In this document: positions 1 through 12,400 of the stretch, piece by piece
How positions within the stretch are numbered: position 1 is the first letter of the stretch
Layout of the letters: every line of letters starts with the position of its first letter
Assembly (NCBI GenBank): GCA_024362935.1
Contig: JANCRA010000007.1
Coordinates: 18,649,003-18,713,002, forward strand
DNA from: Setophaga petechia
Taxonomy: Eukaryota; Chordata; Aves; Passeriformes; Parulidae
Length of the DNA: 64,000 nt
Direction of reading: 5' to 3'
Program-made: the position numbers and the translations under genes
The notes under the pieces: model-generated
Told to the model about the DNA's origin: nothing
The model's input: the letters and a program-made list of their open reading frames with translations, nothing else
The model's database searches: none

Positions 1-1078
1 CCCTTTGGATTTACCAGGGAAGAGTGTTACTTGCACAAGAAACACTATATCTAGACTCAAGACTTTAAACTCGTAGCTATAATGTTCCACCCATTTCGGC
101 AGCCTTATTTTCTTATAAAAAGTTCAGCTTCTGTAGTTTGTGAAGTGATGTAAGCTGTGCTGAGTCCCAAATTAGGAATTTTTAATTCTACCCAACCAAT
201 TTATGAAGTTTCCTATGTATCCCAGGCCTCAAGTGCTGTCTGGCATCACTTGCACTGTAAAACTGCTGTGAAATAACGTAACATGGATATAGTTTACAAG
301 GGTTAAGATGTACCATATTTGTGTTGATTGCTGAATTTTGTACCATCTGTTCATGGGCAGTCAATCATCCCAATTGCACCAGAGGTGCAGTGGGTCTGAA
401 GATCACAAGGAAAGAGTGTTCCTTATTTCTCCTGCCCATCACTGGCATTGTTTCAATTTGAACATCATTTTCTCTGCCATAGACATTTGTGCCTTAAGGC
501 ATATAACAGCTTGCCAAATGAGCATGAGTAAGGGCTTCAGGCATTAAGGCCAGATGACTTTTGAACAGTATTAAACTACCAGAGTATCCTAAAAATAGAG
601 TAATGTAAAAATCTTTGAATCCTGGTCTAAAACTCATTATTGCTTGGATACATAGTATTTAACGTTCATCCTGAATGTAAGCCAGTGACTTAGTTAAGAA
701 ATGTAGACCTAAATCTAGGTTTAGACTTCAAATCATTATAAAGTCTAAATGGTTTTATCTAGATCATGGTGTACTGGCCATTTTGTGTACTTTTATGTAA
801 TATAATTACATTTTATGTAATAAAATTTAGGCTTGAGAGTCTAAATGGAATATTTCTGCCAGTAGCATGGAAGCATGGAAACAAAAAAGAATGAACCATT
901 TTGCATAGCAGAAAGGGACCTGATTCTGCCCTGGCATTAGTTTTACCATGTGTAACCTTGTATGACACAAGAGGGGTTTCTGGGTTTCTGGTTTTTTGTG
1001 TCGATGACAGGATCACGATCGGCATCCATCCATGATTCCACCTTTGCAAAACTCATCACTTGTTGTCTGTTTCTGCAG
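1..1078. other. Intron or upstream DNA of ZNF488
   Basis: AT-rich sequence with only short, unconvincing open frames. It ends in the splice acceptor of the ZNF488 last exon, so at least its right part is intron. I saw no PR-domain exon or other coding match here. Confidence 0.6.
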
Positions 1079-2256
1079 AGTTGAGATGCCAAGAGTGCGA
1101 CCGAGTCTTTAAATGTGAGCATTCCTATCTGTCCCATGTCCGCTTCCTCTGTGTCCCAGAGAAGAGTGCTCTGCTATGGAGAAACTTCCAGAACCCTAAA
1201 ACTGAAAAGGGCAGCCTAGCTGAGGAGACCACAAATTTCCACAGTCTGGCAAGGGACCTGGAAGTCAAAATGGCAGCTTGTAAAGATGATGCACATGGTG
1301 TTATTGGAGAAAGGAGAACGAAATCTGAAGAGGCTGAGAGCAACAGGAGCAGGAAAACAGTGCTGTTGGAGAAAACCAATAACTTGAGTGAGGACCGTAA
1401 CTGTGGGGGCAAGGAAGAGGTTGGGGGAGAGCATGCATTGGCTGGTTCTTTCAGGAAGCTTAGTTCAGGGAGGCAGTCAGCTAGGAAGGATGCTTTAGAG
1501 CAGAAGCAGAGTGCTTTCACTGAGGTGAGGAGGATGAAAGAGAAGCTGAGGAATGAGAGACTGCAGGAGCCCGAGCAGGAGGATGGCACGGCCCCGCTTG
1601 TTAAGGAGCAGGTGTCAAAGGAAGTGTTGCTGAACTCCTCTGGTAGTGCTTTCTCCTTTGTTTGGCCCACCAAAGCTCGAGGAGAACAGAAGAGTGCTTT
1701 CAGCAAGCCCAGTAAGTGCATAACAGAAAGAGCTGCAGTAAATTCTTCTCATCCCATGAGTGAGTCAACAAAGAGCCTGGGGGAGCTGTCTGGCTTCATT
1801 GCCACCGCAGACATCATGTGCTGCAGCAGTCTTCTCAGTTCCAAGTTCTTTGTCAGTGATTTGTGTAATGCTCAGATGCTGCAGACAAGCATCACTCGGA
1901 GCAATGTTTTCCCATATACCTCAGAACCGTGGCTCAAGCAAGCAGGAGGACAGTTACAAAACACCACCACCACTTCCTCCTCCTCCTCCTCCTCCTCCTC
2001 TTCTTCCTTGACTCTTCTTCCCCCCACCTTCACATCCTTTGGAGTGGCTGCCCAGAACTGGTGTGCCAAATGCAACCTGTCCTTTCGCATGACATCTGAT
2101 TTAGTCTTCCACATGCGGTCTCATCACAAGAAAGAATATTCCTCAAGTGAATCCCAGTGCAAAAGGAGGCGGGAGGAGAAGCTGACGTGTCCCATTTGCC
2201 ACGAGTACTTCCGAGAACGCCATCATTTATCCCGGCACATGACTTCTCATAATTAG
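1079..2256 (+). CDS. ZNF488: ZNF488, 3' terminal coding exon (partial gene)
   Basis: Nuclear C2H2 zinc-finger transcriptional regulator of the PRDM8-related group; in mammals it cooperates with Olig2 in oligodendrocyte differentiation (family knowledge). The exon follows a good acceptor (pyrimidine-rich tract, then CAG at 1076-1078) and continues a codon split after its first base, so upstream exons must exist; none was found in 1-1078. Reading in frame, a C-x2-C-x12-H-x4-C finger lies at 1087-1152, a low-complexity acidic/basic middle follows, then a Ser tract (about 1975-2010) and two C-terminal fingers: C-x2-C-x12-H-x3-H at 2062-2126 and C-x2-C-x12-H-x3-H at 2188-2252. The blocks VLLEKTN, RGEQKSAFSKP, LGELSG, NWCAKCNLSFR and ERHHLSRHMTSH match human ZNF488 as I recall it. 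The internal Met at 1270 (MAACK) lines up with the human start (MAAGK), so this protein extends further N-terminally. The stop is TAG at 2254-2256. Identity is very likely; the 5' end is unresolved. Confidence 0.92.
1961..2010 (+). repeat. ACC/TCC trinucleotide tract coding Thr4-Ser12 in ZNF488
   Basis: A run of ACC then TCC/TCT codons inside the ZNF488 reading frame gives four Thr and twelve Ser in a row. The human protein has a shorter Ser/Thr run at the same place, as I recall, so this is an expanded in-frame microsatellite just before the LLPP motif and the C-terminal finger pair. It is likely to vary in length between individuals. Confidence 0.8.
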
Positions 2257-2510
2257 AGCTGTGCAGGCAGATGTCACCAAGGGACCCCACAGGTTGGATG
2301 AAGAAGGGAATGATAGTTCACTTAAATCCATTTCTTTTTGAGTTTACATTCATTTCTTTCAGGAGATCACTGTTTACAATAATTTATAATAGATGCTTTG
2401 CGAAAAAAATATTAAATGTTTACAAGAGTCTGTGTGGGTTTTAAGTTTTGAAAACTCAACCTAGCCCTTGTCAACCTATTTTTGAGGAAATAAAATAGTG
2501 AAAAGAATCC
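2257..2510 (+). other. ZNF488: ZNF488 3' UTR (probable)
   Basis: Non-coding DNA directly after the ZNF488 stop. It holds a variant poly(A) signal ATTAAA at 2411-2416 and a canonical AATAAA at 2489-2494, so the transcript probably ends near 2430 or 2510. The extent is inferred from these hexamers only. Confidence 0.5.
2489..2494 (+). promoter_or_regulatory. Candidate poly(A) signal of ZNF488
   Basis: AATAAA on the plus strand about 235 bp past the ZNF488 stop. A weaker ATTAAA lies upstream at 2411-2416. Placement fits a short 3' UTR, but the hexamer is common in AT-rich DNA. Confidence 0.4.
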
Positions 2511-5500
2511 ACATGCAGTGTTAATTTGCAGAGTAGGGACAAAATTATAGATTTGCAAACAGAGTTGTCTTTCCTTATATTTGATTTGCTGGTGTCTGTG
2601 CAGTACAACGTAAATACAGAAATAACAACCACCTCATTGAATGAGGAACCTTTAAGCATTAGAAAAATCAGAGCTTATATGTCAAAAGAAGATAAGTTAC
2701 TATTTCTAGCAGCACTGGTGGACTCTTACTCCTTTATGTTAGCTGAATCAGCTCTCTTACCAAATTTTTAAGTTAAAAACTGACATCTTACCATCTCCTT
2801 GGCTTTGAAAGGGACCTGAGTTTTAGACTGTTTGAAATCTATGATTGTCAACAACTTACTGGCAGTCTGCCAAAGAGGATGGAACTTGTATAGCAGAATA
2901 TCCAAGTTCTGTTCCAGGCTCTGCTGCTTTTGAAATGTCTTTTACACAGTGAAATCAACGTGGGTCTGTATCAAAATGTGAGTTGTTGTCAAATATTCTA
3001 AGACCTGTGTGACTTTAGTAGGCATACAGATCTGATGGGAGTAGAGTTCAGCCTGTGGTTTTCAAATTTTGGATATACCAAAGGAAGCAGGGTATCTGAG
3101 TTAAAATTAGCTACTGATAGATAGAATCTTCACACTTTAATTGTGGATGATAGGCTCTGTTCTGATAATTGCTAGCAGAGAAAGACAGAATGATACAGGT
3201 GTACATGAATTGCACTGCATTGCACCACCTTGTCTGTCCTCTGGTTTCTACATGGGCCAATTACGCCTTTTTAAAAAAGAAAGTGGCATATTCTTTCTCT
3301 TGCCTGTTCATGAGACATTTTTCTTTTGTCTACTTTTTTTTGAGCTTTGCTGAGTCTCAGCAGTAAATTTATATTGCTCAGAGTGGGAGGAAACACTGTC
3401 TATTGTTACTGCAGCCCATCTAATTAGCCTTTCATTACTTTTTAAATCCTCTTAGGGGCTTGATTTTGATAGTTTATGCCACTTTGTTCTTCAAGCAATC
3501 ATTTCTCTTGCTCTTGTATAGTATTTTTTCTGGTTGTCTGATGTTTTGGTGGCTTGCCTTTGAACCTCACCTGCCTCATCAAGGGCTACTATTATCTTTC
3601 AGTTAGAGAATGATCAGAAACCATTCATTTCCCAGCTGAGGGTAAAGGACATTTCAATATGTTCTATATGTTCCACTGTACTGATGATAAACTCCAGTGG
3701 TTTTTGAATACTGGACAGAACTTTGAGTTACCGTGACGATGCCTTGCCTGATAATGCAAGTATCAGCAAGTAAATAATACATCTGAACGAAAAAGGGAGA
3801 CTGACAGTCTTAGGCTGTCAGCTGGAACCAACATAACCCACTCACTGTCACCTCTTGGGAGATTTCTGAAAGTCAGGAGATTGTATTCTTCCCAATATAT
3901 TGCTGTTGAACATTAATACATGGCTCTTTCCTATTAATATAAACATTTTTCTTATTGCAGGCTTTATTTTTGAAACATAAAGTCATAAAACTATTACATT
4001 ATGCTTTGAGTTCAGGAGACAGTTCTGGTTGGATTGTAACACAGCTTTTCAAGGTCAGTGGTGGAAGCTCTTTCACTGAAATCATTAAAACAAAATGAAC
4101 AAAGACTTTGAAACACGGAGCACAGGGAACAACCTTGCATTGAGTAGGGGATGGTGTGGTTTTCTTGTAATCTTTCCATCTCTATTTTGTGTCCAATAAC
4201 ATTTGCTGTGTAAGGAATATATTTATGGCAAAGTTTAATGGGCCAAATTTCACTCCACCTGGGTGCCAGCCAGTTTACTGTGAAGTCAGTGTCCATAAAA
4301 TGTAATGAAGGACTCTGTGGTGTAACTGCATTCATATGTGGTCAGGATTATATTTCCCATTAGTAGTTTTGGCCAGATTGTGATCTCATTTATTCCAGTG
4401 AAAATCCAGAATAATTCCATGTTGCTACTCCTGATTTATATTAATTACTTTAAGATCAACCTGGCCCAGTATAAATAAGACTAAAGATTTTTTGGTACCA
4501 TTACTGCAAAATGTTCTTTTCTGTACTTACTGAAAGATGCCATGTTTTCTTAACAGTTTTATGATTAGAAACCTAGCTTCAGATTTCTTCTGGAAAAAGA
4601 CAGGACTAGCTGTACAATGCTCCCCAGTATTATTTTGGCACATCACTTCAATATTACCCTGCTCCAAATGCCTGTTTTTCCAGTGCACTACACCTGGTGT
4701 GTAATTTAGAATGAAACAGTACCAAATCTTACTGGTTACATGGTTTCACTGATTTTCTGTTGGACAAAGTGTAGAAAACCAACCACTGAAAAACAGATGC
4801 TGAGTCTCAAAACTCTTCAAATGGTGTGTTAGACCTACAGCCTGTAGGTTTGATTACTCACCAGTAATCAAACTTCTTCACTTCGCGTATGGTACGAGGC
4901 TTAAGCAGGCAGCAAGGTTACAGGGAGAAATAGCTTCCCTTTATGTCATGGAGTTGTTTTCTTTGGGCAAAAACAAAAGGTAAGAACTCTTACCCAGTTT
5001 CCTTGTGGGCATATCTCAGCCACAGCAGTTTATATACTGTGATGCCAAGCAATGTAGGAATGCCTTCTGTGCACAGAGAGAGAATTATGAGGAGAAGCAG
5101 TTATGAAAAGTGGCAGAGCTGGTTCAAAATGCAAAAATGAGGAGAGGTTTTTAATAAGCTTGATTTCTGGTACTTTCCTCACCTCCTCTAGCTCAGGGAC
5201 AGTGCACTGTGGTCCTGGTCTGTAAAGACTGAGGATTTCCCTCTTGTAACATGGAAATCACACTGCAGGCAGTGTGTCCAATGCTGTCCTTGTTTTTTTG
5301 TAGGTGGCCATCAGCATAAAGATTGCATTAACAAATTTCTTCTTATTCTGAGGTAAAGGGGTTTGTGAACTAAAACTTATTTAGACACATAGCAAACCAT
5401 ACAGCCAAACAATATGACATCTCGTTGCCTGCTGCATCTGTGCTGGTATCAGTGCAAAACCACACAGATGCCAACAGAACCAGAACTTGATTCCCTGTGT

Positions 5501-8500
5501 ATAAAACCAGCTCTTTGTGCAGGCACAGTGAAAGTCTTTTATCTGTCTCAAATTAAACTGAGTGTCACATCTAAACTGGGTTACATAAACCAGGGGGCTT
5601 ATCCAAAATTTTTGGAGATTTTATTTGTTTAAATGAAAATACTCATATTAAAGCTGAGTGAACCAAATATTGAACAGGCAGAAGGAAGCCTAACGAGACA
5701 AAGAAAAACAAACTTCCTATAATTGAGTCATGCTGGAAGCTTATTTCCCCTTATGTCTAGAAGTCTGAAAATTTAAATTGGTGCAGATGAAATCCTGCTG
5801 GAAGGAAAGCACTCCACTAGAACAGGGGGTTTTTGAAGAAATGAAGAACTGCATTCTGTCCCTGTGAAATACTGTGATTTTACAGCAGGGATCTCTGTCT
5901 TTTATTCAAATAGAAATTCTTGGGAAGGGGGAAAAATAACTTTGTTTTAAAACAAGAGGAGACAATTTGCAGTGAGCCGACTGGTTCTCTTCCTGTCTTT
6001 GCTAGCAACTAACTGTTAATTTTGATCAAAAAACTGTTTCTCATGACATGTGTTTCTGGATCAGTGAAAAAGGACACAACACAGGGCTGTCAAGCAGGCT
6101 GTGTTTCTGCAGTGGATAATGACTTTACTGATAGGAAATGCCAGATTACGATATTTGTTCACTCACTGATCGTTGATCCCTGAATTTCTTCTGATGAAGA
6201 TTTGTTTTTCCATCGAAATGGCATTCAGATGTGCTTTCCAGAAATATATATTTGTTTGTTTTTTATGAGGTATTTTTTCACTAATCAAGGCAGTCTATAT
6301 ACTTCTTGGATCTATGGGGCACTATTGCAGTTTAGAGTTCGCTTTGATCCCCTTGCTCAGCTTGGCTGGAGGGAATTGGCAAAATAAGGAATGGGAATGA
6401 TGGTCTAGCCCTTAAAATGAGAACTTTAATAATGACAATAACAAAGGTGGAGACCACACGTTACAGAGACTGGGGCCAAAGACCTGTGGGCAGGGCAAAC
6501 ACAGCCAGGTGTAGGGACAAAGGTGCAATCATGAACGTGAATGTGGAACATGACCTTATTTGAACAGAGTCCTGAACCAACTGAGAACAAGAAGCAGAAA
6601 CTTGACCAAAACCAGGGTAGTTCTGTTAGCATACCAGCTCCCAAGAACCCACAGTTCCCACTGTGACCTGACCAGGTGCCCCTCAGTATATGGTTTGCCA
6701 AGGTCTGAGGTCAAAGGCCTCTGCAGATGCATCTGAGGTGGAAATAGCAGCTGGATGAGATCCCACAGGGCACAGTTTGGAAAACACTGGACTAAGGCAG
6801 CCCAAAGGAAATAAAAGCAGGCTGTCATTTCTTGGTTAGAGTTCTATGAATGCTGGAAGGAGAAAGAGGATACATGCTAGGTAGGCTGATAAAATAACTC
6901 CTTTCTTCCTGCCTTTAGGAATGTGATTAGGATTAAAATTTGGGAAATTATTCTAGGTGGGATGATAAGAAAATGGTGCTATAAATTGTGAAATGTCCGT
7001 GTCAGCTCTGGAACCAGATGAGCGAAGGGTGGCAGTTTCATCATGTTTCCTGTTGTGTTCTGGAAGAGCACTTCTGAAAGTGCTTGCCCCTCCCAAAAAA
7101 CCTTCTAACTTTCTCATTTAAACCACAAACCATGGACTTTGCATAACTAATTTGCATTTGTGCTTTTGTGATTTTCAGACCTTTCAATGCAGTGTAATTT
7201 TCTACACAATTACTGACTGTAGTTCTGTGAGGTCTAAACTCATTGAGATGGGCATAACTATGACACAGCAGTTTGTGAAGACAGGAAAAATTGCTTTTAA
7301 CACACTGGCCTTTGTTCAGCCTGGCATTTTCAATATTAATTAGCCAGTACTATGAAATACCAAATAATATTTTGTCAAGTAATAAAATTCTCAAGGTTGC
7401 ACAATAGTTTTCCACTGAAATCGATCACTTTAGTAATTAACAGCATTATTGATTTAAAATGGACTGACCAGCAATTGCATCTTCATTGTTTGTTTTTCCA
7501 ACTGGATTCCAATTTCTAGAAATATTTATGATACGTCTGTATTCCCCATATTACTCTGGGAGGAATTTATTTGCTATTTGTGCCCATATGGTATAGCTTT
7601 TTGTCCTTGAATGGATGGCTGAAGTTTCTAAATATTTGGCTTAACAATTAACATTGTTTGTACATGACAGCACAACTGATTGTTTTTAGGAAAACAAAGC
7701 AGTTTATTGGGATCACTGAGATATCAAAGAGGTTGAAAAGACGTTAGAAGATGTACATTAGTGTTGTTTTCTCATTCATTGACTACTCCATTTTTTTACA
7801 CATTAGGAGTATTTAATATTCTTCATACATATATCACTTTACATGAAATTCTGTATGGGATTTAATTAATTAAAGATTTTTCCACAACACTGAGAAGTTT
7901 AACAACAAGCTAGTTCATAAAAATCAGAACATGAAAATGTCTCAAAAGAGTTGAGGTTAGCAATCACACAATGTAGTTGATAAGACAAATAATAAAAAGA
8001 ATGAAAATCTGTTTAGTTCTTAAAATTTTCTTCCTGTAAGAACTGGAAGTCAAGTTTTTAACACAATTTATAAAAAAAAAATGGCAGGAACGTAAAAATG
8101 AGCAAATGAACACCAATGTATAACTACTGTAGACTCCAAATGGATTTTGGGGGCCCATTTCCCTAATTTAATTATCTTACAGCTGGCGTTTTTTAGAGAT
8201 GAAAAAATCTGAGATCTAGATTAAAGTTACACATATTTCTAAATAATTACAAAGATATTTGTTTAACTAAGAATTGTAGGAAAGACAAGGAATGTTGTGC
8301 ATTAAGCTCATGTTAATATCTCTGTGAGTTATCCTGGAATCCACTATCACTTCATATGTAGCTTGATAGCAGGGTGCAAAGCATATTTTTCAGCTTTCTT
8401 TTTTTTTTTTCTGTCTTTGTAGCAGGACAGAACAAAATAATTTTATCCTTAAGTAAAAAAGATATGATTTTTTTCCTTGATTCAGTTGACCTGGGCACTG

Positions 8501-9134
8501 GGTAGAAGAGTCAAGGTGCTGCCTTAGTCCTGCTCATCCTCCCCTCTGACAGACACTGAGAGGAGCAGGCGTGTTCCTTTCAAATACCAGGAGTCTTGGA
8601 CACCCTGGCAGACTGGGAATGGTTATGTTTGGTACATCTAAATGGTGAAATGGAGAAGAGACTTAATTTGGCTCTTGCAGTTTGAAAAACAGACTGTTCC
8701 AACTACTGCCAATTTTTAAAGATGTATAAATAGGAATGCACGCCATTTCCAGAGAAGAAGAGCCTTTTCTGTCATTAAAGTTGTTTACATGCTTTCAATA
8801 CTGACAACTGGGATTTTCTATGAGATGAAAGGAGATCTGTGATTGGTAGCTACACTTCAAAAAACTTACACACTGAACATTTATGTTTGACTACAGGAGA
8901 GGAATCCAGAAACCCCAGTGAATTATTCAAGTATTTTAATCACACACAGAAAGAGCTGGGTTGCACAGAATGGGGAAAAATGCCAGCATGTTAGAAAGAG
9001 TCATTTGAGCTATGCACAGGGACCCAATCACTGACCATAGAGACTGAAACAAAGCTCCCACTTCTTTCTAGGGTTTATATTTTGGGTAGCTAGCTTTCTT
9101 TTCATAAGAACTAGGGATGTGTTCCTCCACTGGG
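2511..9134. other. Convergent intergenic region ZNF488-RBP3
   Basis: About 6.6 kb of AT-rich DNA between the tails of two convergent genes. Open frames here are short and show no recognisable protein. The right end should contain the RBP3 3' UTR; a variant poly(A) hexamer (ATTAAA read on minus) sits at 8935-8940, about 195 bp past the RBP3 stop. No RNA gene or clear mobile element was recognised. Confidence 0.5.
8935..8940 (-). promoter_or_regulatory. Candidate poly(A) signal of RBP3
   Basis: TTTAAT on plus reads ATTAAA on minus, about 195 bp after the RBP3 stop codon. It is a variant hexamer and the 3' UTR could be longer; human RBP3 has a long terminal exon as I recall. Confidence 0.25.
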
Positions 9135-9463
9135 CTATCTAGAGCTGTGTAGGTGAGCAGTGAGCATCTCCTTTGCTTTGATGAGTGCTGTTTCAGCTGG
9201 TGTTTCTATGTGAGGAGGGACTCCTTTCCCTTCCCAAGAGGGGCTGTCTGCAGAGATCACTGATCTGGAGGTGGGAATGACAATGTAGAAGTTGGTTTCA
9301 TCTACCTGATATGTCTGTGGGGAATGGCAGCCACCACTGGTCTGCTCCCCAATGATGAGAGCTCTGCTCAGTCTCTTCATTATGTGTACAAACTCTTCAG
9401 CAGCCCCAGCTGTCACAGCACTGGTAAGGATTACCAGCCCCTTCTGAGAGCCATACCTCTCCC
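9135..9463 (-). CDS. RBP3: RBP3 terminal coding exon 4
   Basis: Acceptor CTTGCAG then GGGAGAGG; coding [55 protein letters not shown] and a short tail, stop TAG at 9135-9137. It aligns with the C-terminal end of human RBP3 through the EMLxxx region; the last residues (AHLHSSR) are shorter than in human. Confidence 0.94.
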
Positions 9464-12400
9464 CTGCAAGGTAGGAAAAAACCCATCAGAAATGGATCCA
9501 TTTTCAGAGATTTATTTGTATAATAGAGAAAAGAGAAGCCAAGATAGAGGATTTGCTCCCTACCTGCTATTAACAACCCAAGAAGTCTGGAAATTTACTT
9601 TGTGCCTATGATAGTATTAAAGTACTTTCAACACTAGCCCAGACTATACGCTGTAAAAAAATGGAAGGCTGTCACCCTGTGTGGTGCTCTTGTGCCATCA
9701 GCTTCTGGCTCATGGGCTCCATGAGGAGAGAAGCCAGCTCATGAGTACTACTGTTAGCTCTTCTGTGGCTTTGACTTTTACAGGAGCTCCACATCTCATC
9801 AGAGTAGCGAAATAGACACGTGAGAAAAATGACATTTTACACCATTGCAGCAGAAGTAGTCAAAACTCATCCAGAAGCATCTTCAGTTTCACCCTCATCC
9901 CTGCTCTAGGAACATGACTGTCATAGAGCTTGGCCTGCAACTGTGCCAGCATTATTTTATGAAATTACAATTACAGGGGTTTCCCACAGTTTTTTAATAG
10001 TTTGTAAATGGATGCTATACATGACCTTTGTCCCAAACCCTTCAACAAATACCCCTTTATCATTAGAGTCTGAGCCAAGTATCTCATTTTCTTACATAAA
10101 ACAGCTGACAGGAATAGGAAGGGCTTTGAAACTTATTTTCAATATATCTGAACATGCTAGATACTTTTTGATAGTTTAGTTTTTTTGAAAAGGTGACCAG
10201 TGGGTAACAACTAGGACTTGATTGCCTGAAAAGTAAACTCTAAAAATGTCAATTTATGAGTAAGTAATAGTATGACATATAATTCTCATGCTAAATTCTA
10301 AGAGAGGGGCCCAATAGCATGGTAATTAATTTTCACACCATCTTTTGTCTTCTCATTTCACTATAAACATAATAACCATTAAAATACTCTTTTCACAGTA
10401 GATCTATATAGTACAGGACCAGATCCAGTTCCTTTGAAGTTAATATGAGTCTGCCAGTTCTCTTTGATGGGAACTGGAGTGTGTCCATAGAAATCATATC
10501 CCTAAGCACAACCCACCTCTGACTGCCTGGGAAAATAGATGGACCCTGCAGACTGGGACAAAATTTAACCGTTTCAGCTAGAACCAGGCCAACAACTGCA
10601 CACACCATTAACTTTTTTGCTGCTGTCTTAGCTTAAGAGGGGGAAATAATTAACCCCCACGTTCAAGGCTTCTTAGCATTCTAAACTGCAGCCTATGAGT
10701 GCTGAAGAGCTCTGTTTCTGCATGTTGCAGCATCCTTTCATCTTCCACAAACTGGGGCAGGGTACGTGTGGGGTGTGTGTGACTCATTGCCAAATGCTTC
10801 AAATTCACCCAGATGTACAAAATTGAGTGTTTTTCTTTCTCTTGTCTGGACAAACTGGGGTATTATGGTGTTTTCATCTACTGATGTAGAGGATGACACA
10901 GGTAGGTAGTAGGGAACAATTTATAAACTGCAAGGGAGTGTTGGAAGAGACCTTACTAGAGGTCTGGATTAATTTTTAATTTTGGCAACTTTTAAAAGCA
11001 ACAAGTTACAGCTGCTGTACACAGTATTTGGCTGAACTTCTGGGGACCAATTTACAGACCTCTGTGCCTAACATCGCCCATTTCAAGGAGTGATAAACTG
11101 TTTATTTGTAGTTGGCATTGAGTGACATGGTTGAAATGCACATTTTTTGTTTCTACATTCTTTACACAGCTTGAGCTGATCATGGCAGGTGCTTCCACTG
11201 ACTAAGTTACAGGATTTAATGGCTCACTTTAAAATGACAAGGAACGACATCTGAAATGAAAAGCTACCCTGAAAAGAAATTGTCATTTACCTTTGAGCTG
11301 AGGCTGGGTCCATATTTCCTTTACTGAGTCACTGGGTCTGTCATAAACTTTGTCCAAGAGAATTGGATGTCCTTCATCAAAGAAATATGAGCATAGGATT
11401 GCTATAGGTGTAGTGGAGCCTCCAATATTGTACCTTTTCAAAAATTAAAAATATTAAGGAAACAAGTGAAAATTTGTGTCAGGCAGTAAATCTCACTTCC
11501 AAGTATTGTTCCTTAATATCAGTCCTGAAAAGGCTTATGGCTACATTTTGATACATTTATAGTCATTCTCCCCTATCAGCATTTGCATGGCTATCAGATA
11601 AGCAAAATCCTGTCTAAGAGTGTCAGACTATTATTGCCCACAACTAACTTCCAAAGCAAACACAGAACTTAAAAGTCTCTTTTTTTTTTCTTGATGTTAC
11701 CTAGAAAAAATCAGAAAGTAAGCAAAGACTGGATCTGCAGAGAAAAATAAGGTTCTTGTTATTCTCCTCTGAGTAACCCATTCTGTTCCTGACGTAGGCA
11801 GCAAGGAGTGAAAACCTAAGCCCTAATACATAAAAGTAGATTCCAATTAAAGCAACATATGTTTGTAGAACTGTTGTGTTCTTAGTTTTGCTACACAAAA
11901 TTGAGGTAATTTATTTTATTGAGGTAATTTTTTTGTGCCTAAAGATTGAAAACTTTGGTTGCAGTTTAATTGCGTAACAGTCTCTGAAGATTAATTTTAC
12001 TGAAGAGCCTGTCATTGGAGAACCCCTGCTATGAATACACACAATTAACTACCAAAATATTTTTGCCTGCCACTTTTCACTAACATTAGAGCAGATACAG
12101 CTCTAGAAATGCTTTTAATTTACTTACTGATAGTGTGGATTCAGTGCTTTCCTGTAGGTGATTTTAGGAGAACCCAGAACAGTAAAAAAACAAAAACCTG
12201 CTGTAAAATGACTTTATTCAGTTCAATCTATGGCTATGACTTTTCACCTCCAGAAAAGGATCTGACAGTCTAGGAGGCTTCTGTTCTGAAGAGTGAAGTC
12301 TTTATTCTTCAGCATTTGGGAGCTGTATGACTGACAGTGTGACTGGCTGGAAGTTAAAGAGCCATCTCCAGCAAGTCCCTGGTGGAGCCGTGCTGCCGGG

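Noticed and set aside
10921..10980. Possible CR1 scrap in RBP3 intron 3
   Set aside because: Only about 30 bases resemble CR1, too few to separate from chance.
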